Shown: positions 1 to 7,306, counted from the stretch's first letter. The stretch: 13,840 bases of DNA from Acidobacteriaceae bacterium (GCA_003162255.1 PMMJ01000468.1:1-13840), one strand, 5' to 3'. Numbers and translations: made by a program. The notes: generated by a model not told the origin, from the letters alone.

Positions 1-31
1 ACTGGCAACTGGGTACTGGCAACTGGCAACC
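1..31. repeat. Tandem heptamer repeat (ACTGGCA type)
   Basis: Four consecutive 7-bp units are visible from base 1: ACTGGCA, ACTGGGT, ACTGGCA, ACTGGCA, followed by the start of a fifth (ACC). The array is cut by the window edge, so its true length is unknown. It lies just downstream of the dnaJ stop codon. It is the first of five 7-bp repeat loci in this window (the others are at 1208, 9357, 13005 and 13473). Confidence 0.8.
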
Positions 32-34
32 GCT

Positions 35-1165
35 CTAAGCGAACATATCCTTCACCCGTCCCAAGATCGACCGGCTCTGCGGTTTATTCTCCACCGGGGA
101 CAGTTCCCCTAACTCGGCCAGCAGTTCGCGCTGGCGTTTGCTCAGTTTCCCGGGTGTTTGTATCCGTACCTCAACGTAAAGATCGCCTTTGCCGTGCCCA
201 TTGAGCACCGGCACGCCTTTGCTCCGTATGCGAAACGTGGTTCCCGACTGAGTCCCTTCAGGAACTTTCAGCCTGTGTTCTCCTTCCAGCGTCGGAACCA
301 TAATTTCGATGCCCAGGGCAGCTTGCGGAAACGAAATCGGAACCACGCAGTGCAGGTCGTTGCCCTCGCGCTCAAAGAAGGCGTGCTCTTTGACGTGCAG
401 GACAACATACAAATCGCCGGCTGGCCCTCCGAACGATCCCGCTTCGCCCAGGCCCGTAAAACGAATTCGCGTGCCGTCTTCCACTCCCGCGGGCACCTTC
501 GCTTCCACCACGCGCTCGCGCAGCAAGCGGCCTTCGCCCTTGCACTTCGGGCAGGGATCGGTGATTACGTTGCCCGCACCCTGGCAAGTGGGACAGGTTC
601 GAGCAATGCTGAAGAACCCTTGCTGATACCGGACCTGGCCTCGGCCATTGCATGACCGGCAGCTGACCGGAGCTTTGCCCGGCGCCGTACCGGCTCCGCG
701 GCAAGCATCGCAGGTCTCATGGCGGCGGACATTCACTTCCTTATCGGTGCCGAAAACCGCTTCATCAAATTCGAGATTCAAATCTTCGCGCAGGTCGGCT
801 CCGCGCTGGGCGCGGCTGCGACGACGGCTGCCCTGCCCGAACGCGTCCCCGAAACCGAAGATGTCGCCAAAGATGTCGCCAAAATCCTGGAAGATGGCGG
901 GATCGAATCCAGCCGGGCCTGCACTGCTGCCGCTCACGCCCGCGTGTCCGAAGCGATCGTATAAAGATCGCTTCTCGCTATCGGCGAGAATTGCGTAGGC
1001 TTCGGTGATCTCCTTGAACCTCTCTTCCGCGTCGGGATTGTTGGGATTGCGGTCGGGATGGTGCGTCATCGCAAGCTTGCGGTAAGCGCTCTTGATTTCA
1101 ACGTCGGTGGCCGCGCGGGTCACACCGAGGACCTCGTAGTAATCACGTTTTGTGTTGGCGGCCAG
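35..1165 (-). CDS. dnaJ: Chaperone protein DnaJ (Hsp40)
   Basis: DnaJ is the cytosolic J-domain co-chaperone that delivers unfolded clients to DnaK and stimulates its ATPase. Counting from the internal GTG at 1123, the HPD motif is at residues 22-24. A Gly/Phe-rich linker follows at about 62-98 and the zinc-binding region at about 138-205, with four CxxCxGxG motifs (CDACRGAG, CRSCNGRG, CPTCQGAG, CPKCKGEG). The client-binding C-terminal domains complete it, so this is a class I DnaJ of normal length. The GTG at 1123 would delete helix I of the J domain. The frame upstream of it reads KRDYYEVLGV, as in other DnaJ proteins, and is open to a TAA near 1200 with no ATG, GTG or TTG. I place the start at a CTG (1165-1163), five bases after a run of six G that can act as a Shine-Dalgarno with one wobble pair. 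It is the last gene of the hrcA-grpE-dnaJ operon. Identity is certain; the start is inferred. Confidence 0.95.
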   Translation of the reverse strand: MAANTKRDYYEVLGVTRAATDVEIKSAYRKLAMTHHPDRNPNNPDAEERFKEITEAYAILADSEKRSLYDRFGHAGVSGSSAGPAGFDPAIFQDFGDIFGDIFGFGDAFGQGSRRRSRAQRGADLREDLNLEFDEAVFGTDKEVNVRRHETCDACRGAGTAPGKAPVSCRSCNGRGQVRYQQGFFSIARTCPTCQGAGNVITDPCPKCKGEGRLLRERVVEAKVPAGVEDGTRIRFTGLGEAGSFGGPAGDLYVVLHVKEHAFFEREGNDLHCVVPISFPQAALGIEIMVPTLEGEHRLKVPEGTQSGTTFRIRSKGVPVLNGHGKGDLYVEVRIQTPGKLSKRQRELLAELGELSPVENKPQSRSILGRVKDMFA

Positions 1166-1207
1166 AAACTCCCCCCAGGTTATATTCGTTCGCCGGTGTT
1201 ACTCTTC

Positions 1208-1284
1208 GGTCATTAGTCGCTGGTCATTAGTCGTTAGTCGTTGGCAGAACCTTAACCTCCGAACGACTAACGACCAACGACTGG
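1208..1284. repeat. Inverted heptamer repeat between grpE and dnaJ
   Basis: The left arm (1208-1242) has five 7-bp units: GGTCATT, AGTCGCT, GGTCATT, AGTCGTT, AGTCGTT. The right arm (1262-1282) has three units in the opposite orientation: AACGACT, AACGACC, AACGACT. The right arm matches 1215-1235 in 19 of 21 positions as a reverse complement, so the transcript can form a long hairpin. It occupies most of the 121-bp gap between the grpE stop and the proposed dnaJ start, so it could attenuate, process or stabilise the dnaJ part of the message. That role is inference. Confidence 0.8.
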
Positions 1285-1286
1285 TT

Positions 1287-1892
1287 CTATCCGCCGCTAT
1301 TGCGAGCGACCCGCACCATCGCGGGACGCAGCAGCCGGTCCTTATACTTGTAGCCGTGCTGCAGTTCATCGACGACGTGATGATCCGGGACTTCCGCCGT
1401 ATCCACCATTTCAACCGCTTCGTGAATCCGCGGATCGAAAGGCTGCCCGACTGCAACAATCGGCTGCACTCCGATTTTCTGCAACGCATCCTGAAACTGA
1501 CGATAGATGAGTTCGATGCCGTTGCGGAATTCTGTGGAGTCGGCGTTAGCTTTCAATGCGCGCTCGAAATTGTCGAGGATTGGCAGAAAGTTCTTGATCA
1601 CGTCGGCCGCGGCAAACTCGCGGAAATCCTGCTGCTCCCGCACTCCGCGTTTGCGGGCATTGTCGAATTCCGCCTGCAGACGAGCCAGGCGGTCGAGCAG
1701 CGCATCGCGCTCAGCCTTGAGCTTTTCCGTTTCCGATGGCGCAATCGTCTCCGCCACTTTGCCCGCAACCGCGGCAGGCGCAGATTCTTCGACGCTTTCC
1801 GCGGGCGGAAGCTCGTGCTCCAGATCCTCGCGCTTCAGATCCTGCCGCCTCACATCGAGGCGCGCATCGGTCTTTCCATTTCCTTTTCCCAT
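1287..1892 (-). CDS. grpE: GrpE, nucleotide exchange factor of DnaK
   Basis: GrpE is a cytosolic dimer that releases ADP from DnaK and so drives the chaperone cycle with DnaJ. The 201-residue protein has a charged, variable N-terminus and a long predicted coiled coil at about 55-95 (heptad-like leucines around EKLKAERDALLDRLARLQAEF split over that stretch). The helical core follows (FLPILDNFERAL), then the C-terminal beta domain with the family signature GYKYKDRLLRPAMVRVA at about 180-196. The ATG at 1892 lies 8 bp after the hrcA stop, with only a short AGG next to it, so translational coupling to hrcA is likely. It is the second gene of the heat-shock operon. Length is normal for the family. 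I see nothing missing. Confidence 0.97.
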   Translation of the reverse strand: MGKGNGKTDARLDVRRQDLKREDLEHELPPAESVEESAPAAVAGKVAETIAPSETEKLKAERDALLDRLARLQAEFDNARKRGVREQQDFREFAAADVIKNFLPILDNFERALKANADSTEFRNGIELIYRQFQDALQKIGVQPIVAVGQPFDPRIHEAVEMVDTAEVPDHHVVDELQHGYKYKDRLLRPAMVRVARNSGG

Positions 1893-1900
1893 CCTGCCGA

Positions 1901-2956
1901 TTACTCCGATTCGTTCAGAAGTTTGTCAAAAAGTCGCGCGATGTAAGACACCGCCGACATGGTGTGTTGATAATCCAGCCGCGTAGGTCCAATCACGGCC
2001 AGCGATCCCATCACTTCTCCGCCGACCCGCGCTGGAGCTCCAATCAGCACGAAATTATGCAGATTCGAAGCGGGCAGCGCCTCATCAAGCCCGATCACTA
2101 CGCGCACCGCTTCCTGCCGTGTGTCGAGATAAGCGCTGAGCAGCTTCACAACCTTCTCCTTCTCCTCAAGGGTCCGCAGCATATCCTGCAACCGCTGGCG
2201 ATCTTCCGCCCCGGTCACGTTGTTCATTACCAGGTTCGCAGCTCCTTCCACGAACACCGCCTGCGTGTCGTCGTTCGCAGCCAGCGCCCCCTGCTGGTAG
2301 AGCTGCTCGATCGACTCCATCAACCGGTCATACTCGCTGCGTTCCTGTTCGAGCCGTCGAGCCAACTCGGCACGCATGTCGCCCATTGTCCAGCCGCGAA
2401 AATTTTCATTGATGTAGCGCGCGGCCAAGTCGAGATCGGACTGCGGAATATCCAGCCGAAGCACGCGATCGCGCACCACTCCCGAGCGCGTGACCACGAC
2501 CGCCAGCACCTTCTGATCTCCCAGGCGCGAAAAGTAAACATGCTCCAGCGCGTTCCGCGGCCCACTGGTCGCCACCGTGATACCCACGCTGTGCGAGATC
2601 AGGGAGAGCACATGCGACGTGCGCTCCATGAACTCCTCCACATCCGTAACTCCGGTCAGCGTGTCCTGAATGATGCTCTGGTTCTCGTGCGAAAGATGCG
2701 CTTCGCCACTAAGCTGCTCGACATAGTAGCGATAAGCCTCGGCCGTCGGCACGCGCCCCGCCGAAGCGTGGGGCTGCTCCAGAAATCCCGCATCGGCCAA
2801 GTCGGCCATCACATTGCGGATCGTGGCCGCACTCAGTCCTTCGCGGCTGGCGCGCGCCAGTGTGCGCGACCCTACCGGCTCTCCACTGGCGATGAATGTC
2901 TCGACGATAGCGGTCAGGATTTCGCGTTCCCGCCCGCCGGCTGGCCCTGCTGGCAT
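1901..2956 (-). CDS. hrcA: Heat-inducible transcription repressor HrcA
   Basis: HrcA represses class I heat-shock genes by binding CIRCE operators, and needs GroEL to stay active. The 351-residue protein starts with a winged helix-turn-helix: GEPVGSRTL at 25-33, SAATIRNVMADL at 42-53 and the wing HASAGRVPT at 63-71, all typical. The remaining part is the GAF-like dimerisation domain with the late GxVMGSLAVIGPTRLDY segment. The ATG at 2956 has no clear Shine-Dalgarno, but no other in-frame ATG, GTG or TTG lies in the sixty or so bases before it. The gene is first in hrcA-grpE-dnaJ, read from the promoter at 3043-3071. I found no full CIRCE element upstream, only one perfect half-site at 3127-3135, so autoregulation cannot be shown from this sequence. 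Confidence 0.97.
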   Translation of the reverse strand: MPAGPAGGREREILTAIVETFIASGEPVGSRTLARASREGLSAATIRNVMADLADAGFLEQPHASAGRVPTAEAYRYYVEQLSGEAHLSHENQSIIQDTLTGVTDVEEFMERTSHVLSLISHSVGITVATSGPRNALEHVYFSRLGDQKVLAVVVTRSGVVRDRVLRLDIPQSDLDLAARYINENFRGWTMGDMRAELARRLEQERSEYDRLMESIEQLYQQGALAANDDTQAVFVEGAANLVMNNVTGAEDRQRLQDMLRTLEEKEKVVKLLSAYLDTRQEAVRVVIGLDEALPASNLHNFVLIGAPARVGGEVMGSLAVIGPTRLDYQHTMSAVSYIARLFDKLLNESE

Positions 2957-3042
2957 ATCGACCCGAGTCTCGGAGCTGAACCGCCGATCTAAATACCTTA
3001 GATGCAGTGGCTTAGATTAAGATTCGACCACTCCTTAGTTGA

Positions 3043-3071
3043 ATTCTAGAAAGCGCCAGCAAGGGTGTCAA
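3043..3071 (-). promoter_or_regulatory. Sigma-70 type promoter of hrcA-grpE-dnaJ
   Basis: On the minus strand TTGACA (3071-3066) is followed after exactly 17 bases by TAGAAT (3048-3043). This gives a perfect -35 box and a 5-of-6 -10 box with ideal spacing. Transcription should start near 3036, giving a leader of about 80 bases before hrcA. The match points to the housekeeping sigma factor rather than a heat-shock sigma. Confidence 0.75.
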
Positions 3072-3219
3072 GGATAGGGACGGGATCAGCAATCCTGTCC
3101 TTTCGCCAGAAGTTCAGCGGAGTTCTGAGTGCTAACGCTGTTTTCGTCAATTTGATAACACCCTTACCTTGCCTAGCCGATCTGGTCTAAGCTAACCCTT
3201 GGTTTTCGGATTGAACTCT

Positions 3220-4242
3220 ATGACCTCCTGTCACATTTTCTTTCTTGCGGCCACGCTTTTTCTGTTTTCATCCACGGGTTTCGCCAGCAACCAGCAAGAA
3301 GAAGCTGCCTCTCTGATCGAACATGCAAAACAGCTTTCCGACATTCGCGCCGATGGTGCTCCTGCCTTCCGCCTGAGGCTGGACTTCAAGGCGATAAAGA
3401 AGGATGGCTCTGTGCTGCAGGGGACCTACACCGAAGTATGGCGTTCCAAGGCTCAGTGGCGCAGGGAAACCGCAGTTGGCGATTTCCACAGGACTGAAGT
3501 TGCTGCAGGTCAGAAGCGATTTCTTCTCGGACCCGTCAAAGCGCTTTCCGAGGACATGCGAGACCTTCCGGCTCTATCTGATATCGGCAGATTTCAACCG
3601 GAGACTTGGAAGCCAACGAAGATAGAGAACCGCAAACTCAATGGTTCAGGCTTTCGTTGCGTGGAAACTGCGCCAGTAGTACGTGCGGGAATTCATCTCT
3701 TAACCTCAAGGGAGCCGGAAGCTTGGGGCGATGCACCAGCATTGTGCTTCGATAGAAGCAGCGGAGTGCTTGTGGCAGAAATTGAACCCGCAATGAATCG
3801 CTCTGAGGACGAGACCTGCTTCTTTGTCGACTATCAGAAATTCGGGGAACGCATATACGCTAGGTCCTATAAATGCTTGGAAGGCGAGCAAGTGAGACTT
3901 GAAGCACGAGTTGTGGAACTTGTTGCGCTATCCCAAGTCGATCCAGAACTGTTCGCGCTCCCGGAAGAAGCGAAAGAGTTGACCAGTTGCCCCGACCCAG
4001 TTAGGCCGCCCAGAGGAGTCTACGAGCCGGAACCCGTTGGATGGTACGGCTCGGGCGTTGTTGTAATTCTTATAACCGTCGGTATCGACGGGACACCCCG
4101 CAATCTCAGCGTCAATTTTTCCCCTAGTCCTAAGCTTGAGAAGGCGGCATTGGAAGCAGCGCGCCAGTGGAGATTCAGGCCTGCAACCTGTGACGGAGAG
4201 CCAGTAGAAGCAAAGATCGCAGCGGAAGTCGCCACACATTGA
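3220..4242 (+). CDS. Exported protein with TonB C-terminal domain
   Basis: The first residues form a signal peptide (MTSCHIFF, a hydrophobic run, then STGFAS), which fixes the ATG at 3220 rather than the TTG at 3199. Residues of about 20-235 form a domain I cannot name with certainty. Its beta-rich pattern with EVWRSKAQWRRET and FLLGPVK recalls LolA-like or outer-membrane-lipoprotein-sorting folds, but this is a guess. The last 75 residues are a TonB C-terminal domain: VILITVGIDGTPRNLSV, then AALEAARQWRFRPAT and a closing strand. Unlike classical TonB there is no retained N-terminal membrane anchor plus proline-rich spacer, so energy transduction from ExbBD is doubtful. Such fusions are common in Acidobacteriota. 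The gene looks less GC-rich than its neighbours. It stands alone, divergent from hrcA and convergent with the deacetylase at 4362. Confidence 0.85.
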   Translation: MTSCHIFFLAATLFLFSSTGFASNQQEEAASLIEHAKQLSDIRADGAPAFRLRLDFKAIKKDGSVLQGTYTEVWRSKAQWRRETAVGDFHRTEVAAGQKRFLLGPVKALSEDMRDLPALSDIGRFQPETWKPTKIENRKLNGSGFRCVETAPVVRAGIHLLTSREPEAWGDAPALCFDRSSGVLVAEIEPAMNRSEDETCFFVDYQKFGERIYARSYKCLEGEQVRLEARVVELVALSQVDPELFALPEEAKELTSCPDPVRPPRGVYEPEPVGWYGSGVVVILITVGIDGTPRNLSVNFSPSPKLEKAALEAARQWRFRPATCDGEPVEAKIAAEVATH

Positions 4243-4361
4243 CACTGCTTAACTACCGTCGATAAATCCCGATAACCCTCGTTGACGGGTTCGCGCTCGC
4301 ATCCGTCGACTTTTCCTCGACACAACCTCTGCTGTCGCACCCCACGACTTCCCGCTCGACC

Positions 4362-5453
4362 TCAACCGCCCACGACCGCTTCCACTTCACCGCCGCCTAG
4401 CAGGCGTTTGCGCAGTGCGCGGTAGAAGCCCGAGACGTGAGCCTCGAACTCAGACAGGCTCATGTCGGCCGTGACATGGACGCGCGGCACCGCGAAGCGA
4501 TTGATCGTCGCGCCAAACCCGCCTTGGGCGTTCATAAAGGCGCAGCGGAAACCCGCTTGCTCCGCCAGCCGCAAGTCTCGTCCCGTGACCGTAGCCGCAT
4601 TGCCGAAGGGATACCCAAAAGCCCACACCGTTTGCCCCAGCGCCTGTTCCAGAACACGTCGGCTTTCGGAGATCTCCTGCCAAGCCAGGTCGTCGGGTGC
4701 CCGCGCCAGAATCGGGTGAGAGAGAGAATGCGCCCCGATACTCATCCCCGCAGCGGCCAGCTGCCGTAACCCGGCTAGATCCAGCGTAAGAAATCTGGAA
4801 GCCAGCGTCGAGTCCTCGACAAAGCGCTCCCTCCAGTTCGCGGAAAGCTTGAGCTGGTCCCGGGTTTGATCGAGTAACTTGCGTCGCTTTTCTCTATCGA
4901 ACTGCGACAGCCGTTCGACTAAGTTCCACCAACCCGTGTGTTTCTCCTGCCGCGCAGTTAGGCGAATGCTGATGCCTGCTTCGCTAAGGTTCAGCGCAAT
5001 GGGCTCGCTGGCGTCCAATAACATCAGATAGAGTTCCTCATACCAGAGCATCGACGGCATCTTACCAACGGATGCCCCCGTGGCAAAGAACAGGCACGAC
5101 AGGCCAAGCTCCTGCAGTATGGGCAGCATTTCCGTCAGCGTGTTCCGCAGCGCGTCGTCGCAGGTCAACAAGATCGAACGCGGAGGAAGTGACACCTTCT
5201 CTTTAAACCAACCGAGAAAGCTCTCGGGAGTAATCACGTGATAGCGCTTCTTCAGAAGCTGCAGTTGTCGCCGCAGCGACTCTGCGCGAACCAGGTTGCC
5301 ATCCAAAGCCGGATTTCTGATTTCGTATCCCGCCGGGAAAACGCCATGGTAAGTCACGACCGCGGGACCAGCACCGGCTGTGTAGCGAAAATACCCGCTC
5401 CGAGATAGGACGGGATAGACAATGTGCTTCAGGGCGGGACTGACGAATCTCAA
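4362..5453 (-). CDS. Polysaccharide deacetylase family protein (CE4)
   Basis: Carbohydrate esterase family 4 enzymes remove N- or O-acetyl groups from polysaccharides using a metal held by Asp-His-His. In this 363-residue protein TYHGV is at 34-38, motif 1 at 97-100 reads TCDD (usual TFDD), motif 2 is GAHSLSHP with His242 and His246, and motif 3 is FGYPFG at 279-284. The metal triad is thus intact (D99 or D100, H242, H246). A long helical insertion separates motifs 1 and 2, as in exopolysaccharide-locus deacetylases. The start is TTG (5453), preceded by GAGAGG seven bases upstream, which supports it. No clear signal peptide is seen. It lies 99 bp downstream of the GNAT-like gene on the same strand. 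A role in a cell-surface or secreted glycan is inferred from family and neighbour. Confidence 0.9.
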   Translation of the reverse strand: MRFVSPALKHIVYPVLSRSGYFRYTAGAGPAVVTYHGVFPAGYEIRNPALDGNLVRAESLRRQLQLLKKRYHVITPESFLGWFKEKVSLPPRSILLTCDDALRNTLTEMLPILQELGLSCLFFATGASVGKMPSMLWYEELYLMLLDASEPIALNLSEAGISIRLTARQEKHTGWWNLVERLSQFDREKRRKLLDQTRDQLKLSANWRERFVEDSTLASRFLTLDLAGLRQLAAAGMSIGAHSLSHPILARAPDDLAWQEISESRRVLEQALGQTVWAFGYPFGNAATVTGRDLRLAEQAGFRCAFMNAQGGFGATINRFAVPRVHVTADMSLSEFEAHVSGFYRALRKRLLGGGEVEAVVGG

Positions 5454-5507
5454 AGGGCGGCCTCTCGAACGCTTCCGCGGAATTGTACCGCGTCACTCAA
5501 CCGCCCG

Positions 5508-5534
5508 TGGCGCCCGATGAGGCTCCTGGCGCCA
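5508..5534. terminator. Hairpin after the GNAT-like gene
   Basis: TGGCGCC (5508-5514) and GGCGCCA (5528-5534) form a 7-bp perfect stem around a 13-base loop in the 99-bp gap between the two glycan-related genes. There is no T tract on either strand, so it is either a weak terminator or an mRNA processing or stability structure. Confidence 0.3.
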
Positions 5535-5552
5535 TCGAAGTGTAAGTTCATT

Positions 5553-6566
5553 TCAATACCCAGAATCGCCGTCGAAGAGCTGAAAGCTCACCGGAAACGC
5601 CCGGCCCAGGGCATCACCCGGATCGTGAAGCGCGATGGGTTCCTTGTACTGACACCAGTACCCGTTCCACGCTAACGCCTGACTTAGAATCGGCAGAGTG
5701 GAGAGCACGCGAATCCGGCAGGCTTCGGGGTCGAGCAAAGCCGCGTTCGTGACCGCGGCACATGCCAGTTTCCAATCGCTCATATCGTCTGAGTCGACCA
5801 CCCAGTCGAGCAATCTTGTTTCCCAGTCCGATTTCCCCAGGACGAAATAACCACCGGGCAGTCCTTGGCGCCTGAGCAGAAACCCGCGCATTTTCAGGTG
5901 AGGACACTGCAGCAGGTAGTTCAAATCCGCAACCGTTCGCTGGCAAAACGTCCAGGTCCGTCTCGCGCCATTCAATATCGGCTGCAGTGAATCGTCGAAT
6001 TCACTCACCGAAACGAATTCCCACGGCTCGCTGAGCCCGCGGCGAATGTGCACGGGATGCGCCAGCCCATGCAGCAGCCGGAGAACGGACCTCCCGTTGC
6101 GCGGGCGTGTCCGAAATTCCCGCCACGGGCGCAACCAGCCGGCGTATGTCAGCGCGTCTCCAGCCCGACGAAATCCTATGCGGGGAATAATCTGACGCGT
6201 AACCGGAGCGCCCCCGATGACAAAAGATGTTGGAGCCATTTCCATCAACTTGCGGTAGAGCATCAAGCCGGCTCCTGGACTCGATGGATCGGCGGCCCAG
6301 TCCATGATGGTGAGACTGCTTACGGTGCCTCCCTTGGGCAGCCGGAAAGTTACCGGACAAACACCACCGTGAGCAACGATTTCCCCATCTCTTTCCAGCA
6401 CATAACTGCGGCTCCCATCCCAACCAGTCCTTCGACAAAGGTACTTCCACTCCAGCAACCGCGGGTTGGAGTGAAAATCCGAAGGGTCAAACTTATACAC
6501 GCGGGCAAGCAACTTCGTCAGGGCTGGAATGTCGCTTTGCGCGGTGGCTCTGAGTGTTGCCGTCAT
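5553..6566 (-). CDS. GNAT-fold acetyltransferase-like protein
   Basis: The 337-residue protein begins like a GNAT domain: RATAQSDIPALTKLLARVY at the N-terminus, then YVLERDGEIVAHGGVCPV, and a helix in the acetyl-CoA-binding position (LTIMDWAADPSSPGAGLMLYRKLME) at about 85-112. The usual R/QxxGxG/A loop is replaced by PSSPGAG, which is a loose match. The second half (about 190-330) could be another diverged GNAT or FemX-like unit, but no clear motif is visible. It is soluble, with no signal peptide or membrane segment. The ATG at 6566 has a weak GGA six bases upstream. It precedes the polysaccharide deacetylase on the same strand, so a role in modifying a sugar or lipid-linked glycan precursor is plausible but not shown. 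Confidence 0.7.
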   Translation of the reverse strand: MTATLRATAQSDIPALTKLLARVYKFDPSDFHSNPRLLEWKYLCRRTGWDGSRSYVLERDGEIVAHGGVCPVTFRLPKGGTVSSLTIMDWAADPSSPGAGLMLYRKLMEMAPTSFVIGGAPVTRQIIPRIGFRRAGDALTYAGWLRPWREFRTRPRNGRSVLRLLHGLAHPVHIRRGLSEPWEFVSVSEFDDSLQPILNGARRTWTFCQRTVADLNYLLQCPHLKMRGFLLRRQGLPGGYFVLGKSDWETRLLDWVVDSDDMSDWKLACAAVTNAALLDPEACRIRVLSTLPILSQALAWNGYWCQYKEPIALHDPGDALGRAFPVSFQLFDGDSGY

Positions 6567-6682
6567 TGCAGGTCCGTTGCAGGCCGGTGGTTGCGAGTTG
6601 TTCTTCGGCTCTTCATCGCGCCCGTACTTGTCGCGTAACCAGCCATGAGCGCGAACCAGGCCCGCATCGCCGATTTCGCATA

Positions 6683-6688
6683 ATTATA
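6683..6688 (-). promoter_or_regulatory. Possible -10 box for the GNAT-like gene
   Basis: The minus strand has a perfect TATAAT here, about 117 bases before the ATG at 6566. The hexamer 17 bases upstream (TTCGGA) is a poor -35, so only the -10 element is supported. Confidence 0.4.
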
Positions 6689-6796
6689 AGGGACATCTTA
6701 ACGATTCCGAACGCATTCGCCGGTTCAAGTTCCGCAGTGCCAGGCCGATAACTAAACTGAGCCGTATTCCGGCAGTCACTCTCTTGCCTCCGTGGC

Positions 6797-6868
6797 TCGC
6801 AGGATTTGTGCCTGCGAAGCGCCGAGCGTGAGACTTGACGAGCCAGGACTCCGGCGTGCGTGCGGAGC
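6797..6868 (+). other. Structured leader upstream of the fibronectin-III gene
   Basis: Two stems follow each other. TCGCAGG (6797-6803) pairs with CCTGCGA (6811-6817) and can be extended by GC pairs past a bulge. GGACTCCG pairs with CGGAGCC near 6846-6868, with one bulged A. The second ends 16 bases before the ATG at 6884. I compared it by eye with c-di-GMP (GEMM) and other common riboswitches and saw no conserved core, so I name no ligand. Confidence 0.35.
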
Positions 6869-6883
6869 CATGTGTGTGGAACG

Positions 6884-7225
6884 ATGAAACGACTATTTAC
6901 AATCTGCATATTTCTAAGCTGCCTTAGTTTCTGCCTCGCGCAGGGACTTCGAGGCAACGTAAAACTCAGCGGCAACGCCACTGTAACCGCCACTGGGCAT
7001 TCCGTCGCTCTAACCTGGACCGCCTGCCAGAACGCGGCGAGTTATAACCTCTACCGCGGGGCTGCGCACGGTGGCCCCTATACAAAAATGGCTTCCGGGA
7101 TCGTTAGTACAACTTATAACGATGCACAAGTAACTCATAGCCAAACGCTCTATTACGTCACTACCGCGGTGAACGGCAGCAACGAAAGCGGATACAGCAA
7201 CGAAGTTTCCGTAGTGATTCCCTGA
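6884..7225 (+). CDS. Secreted single fibronectin type III domain protein
   Basis: This 113-residue protein has a signal peptide (MKRLFTICIFLSCLSFCLAQ, cleavage expected near LAQ) and one fibronectin type III domain over nearly all the rest. The pattern is HSVALTWTACQNAASYNLYRG, GGPYTKMASGIVSTTYND and TLYYVTTAVNGSNESGYSNEVSV, with the expected Trp, the YNLYR strand and the Y(Y)VT strand before the final S-NEVSV strand. The ATG at 6884 is chosen because the frame upstream (GTG at 6860) adds a tail before the signal peptide, and TGGA lies just before this ATG. Such domains usually mediate protein or carbohydrate contact outside the cell. Its neighbour on the same strand is a collagen-like secreted protein, so both may be surface or matrix proteins. 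No enzyme motif is present. Confidence 0.85.
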   Translation: MKRLFTICIFLSCLSFCLAQGLRGNVKLSGNATVTATGHSVALTWTACQNAASYNLYRGAAHGGPYTKMASGIVSTTYNDAQVTHSQTLYYVTTAVNGSNESGYSNEVSVVIP

Positions 7226-7266
7226 CAGTCTGGGGAAAAGCTCGGATCTTGATCTTGTTTTGAAAG

Positions 7267-7286
7267 GGCGCAGTTTTAGCTGCGCC
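7267..7286. repeat. Mini-hairpin with TTTTAG loop
   Basis: GGCGCAG (7267-7273) and CTGCGCC (7280-7286) form a perfect 7-bp stem around TTTTAG. It lies 42 bp after the fibronectin-III stop and is the first of a pair (see 7307-7320). It could end transcription or act as a repetitive-extragenic-palindrome-like element; no T tract follows. Confidence 0.6.
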
Positions 7287-7306
7287 GCAAGCTCAGCAAA
7301 ATCCAT

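Larger units (their letters stand above)
6567..6883. other. Intergenic region between divergent genes, 317 bp
   Basis: This stretch separates the GNAT-like gene (minus) from the fibronectin-III gene (plus). It holds a perfect TATAAT on the minus strand (6688-6683), a hairpin at 6797-6817 (TCGCAGG and CCTGCGA, 7 bp) and a second at about 6846-6868 (CTCCG and CGGAG) close to the fibronectin-III start. I see no convincing gene in it on either strand. Confidence 0.6.

Noticed and set aside
1152..1946. Plus-strand open frame (264 codons) opposite grpE
   Set aside because: It begins in the heptamer repeat and runs opposite a certain grpE gene; composition is that of a shadow frame.
1736..2992. Long plus-strand open frame (418 codons) opposite hrcA and grpE
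   Set aside because: It overlaps two certain genes on the other strand, has a His/Arg-rich composition typical of antisense frames, and shows no known motif.
3127..3135. CIRCE operator upstream of hrcA
   Set aside because: GAGTGCTAA matches one CIRCE arm exactly, but the sequence nine bases away (3109-3117) does not resemble the other arm, and the site is upstream of the -35 box. It is probably chance.
3199..3219. TTG start seven codons upstream for the TonB-domain protein
   Set aside because: It would put extra residues ahead of a good signal peptide; the ATG at 3220 fits better.
6780..6883. c-di-GMP (GEMM) riboswitch before the fibronectin-III gene
   Set aside because: Two hairpins are present, but I could not find the conserved GEMM core or tetraloop-receptor pattern.
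6860..6883. GTG start for the fibronectin-III protein
   Set aside because: It lies in a likely hairpin and adds eight residues before a well-formed signal peptide beginning at the ATG 6884.
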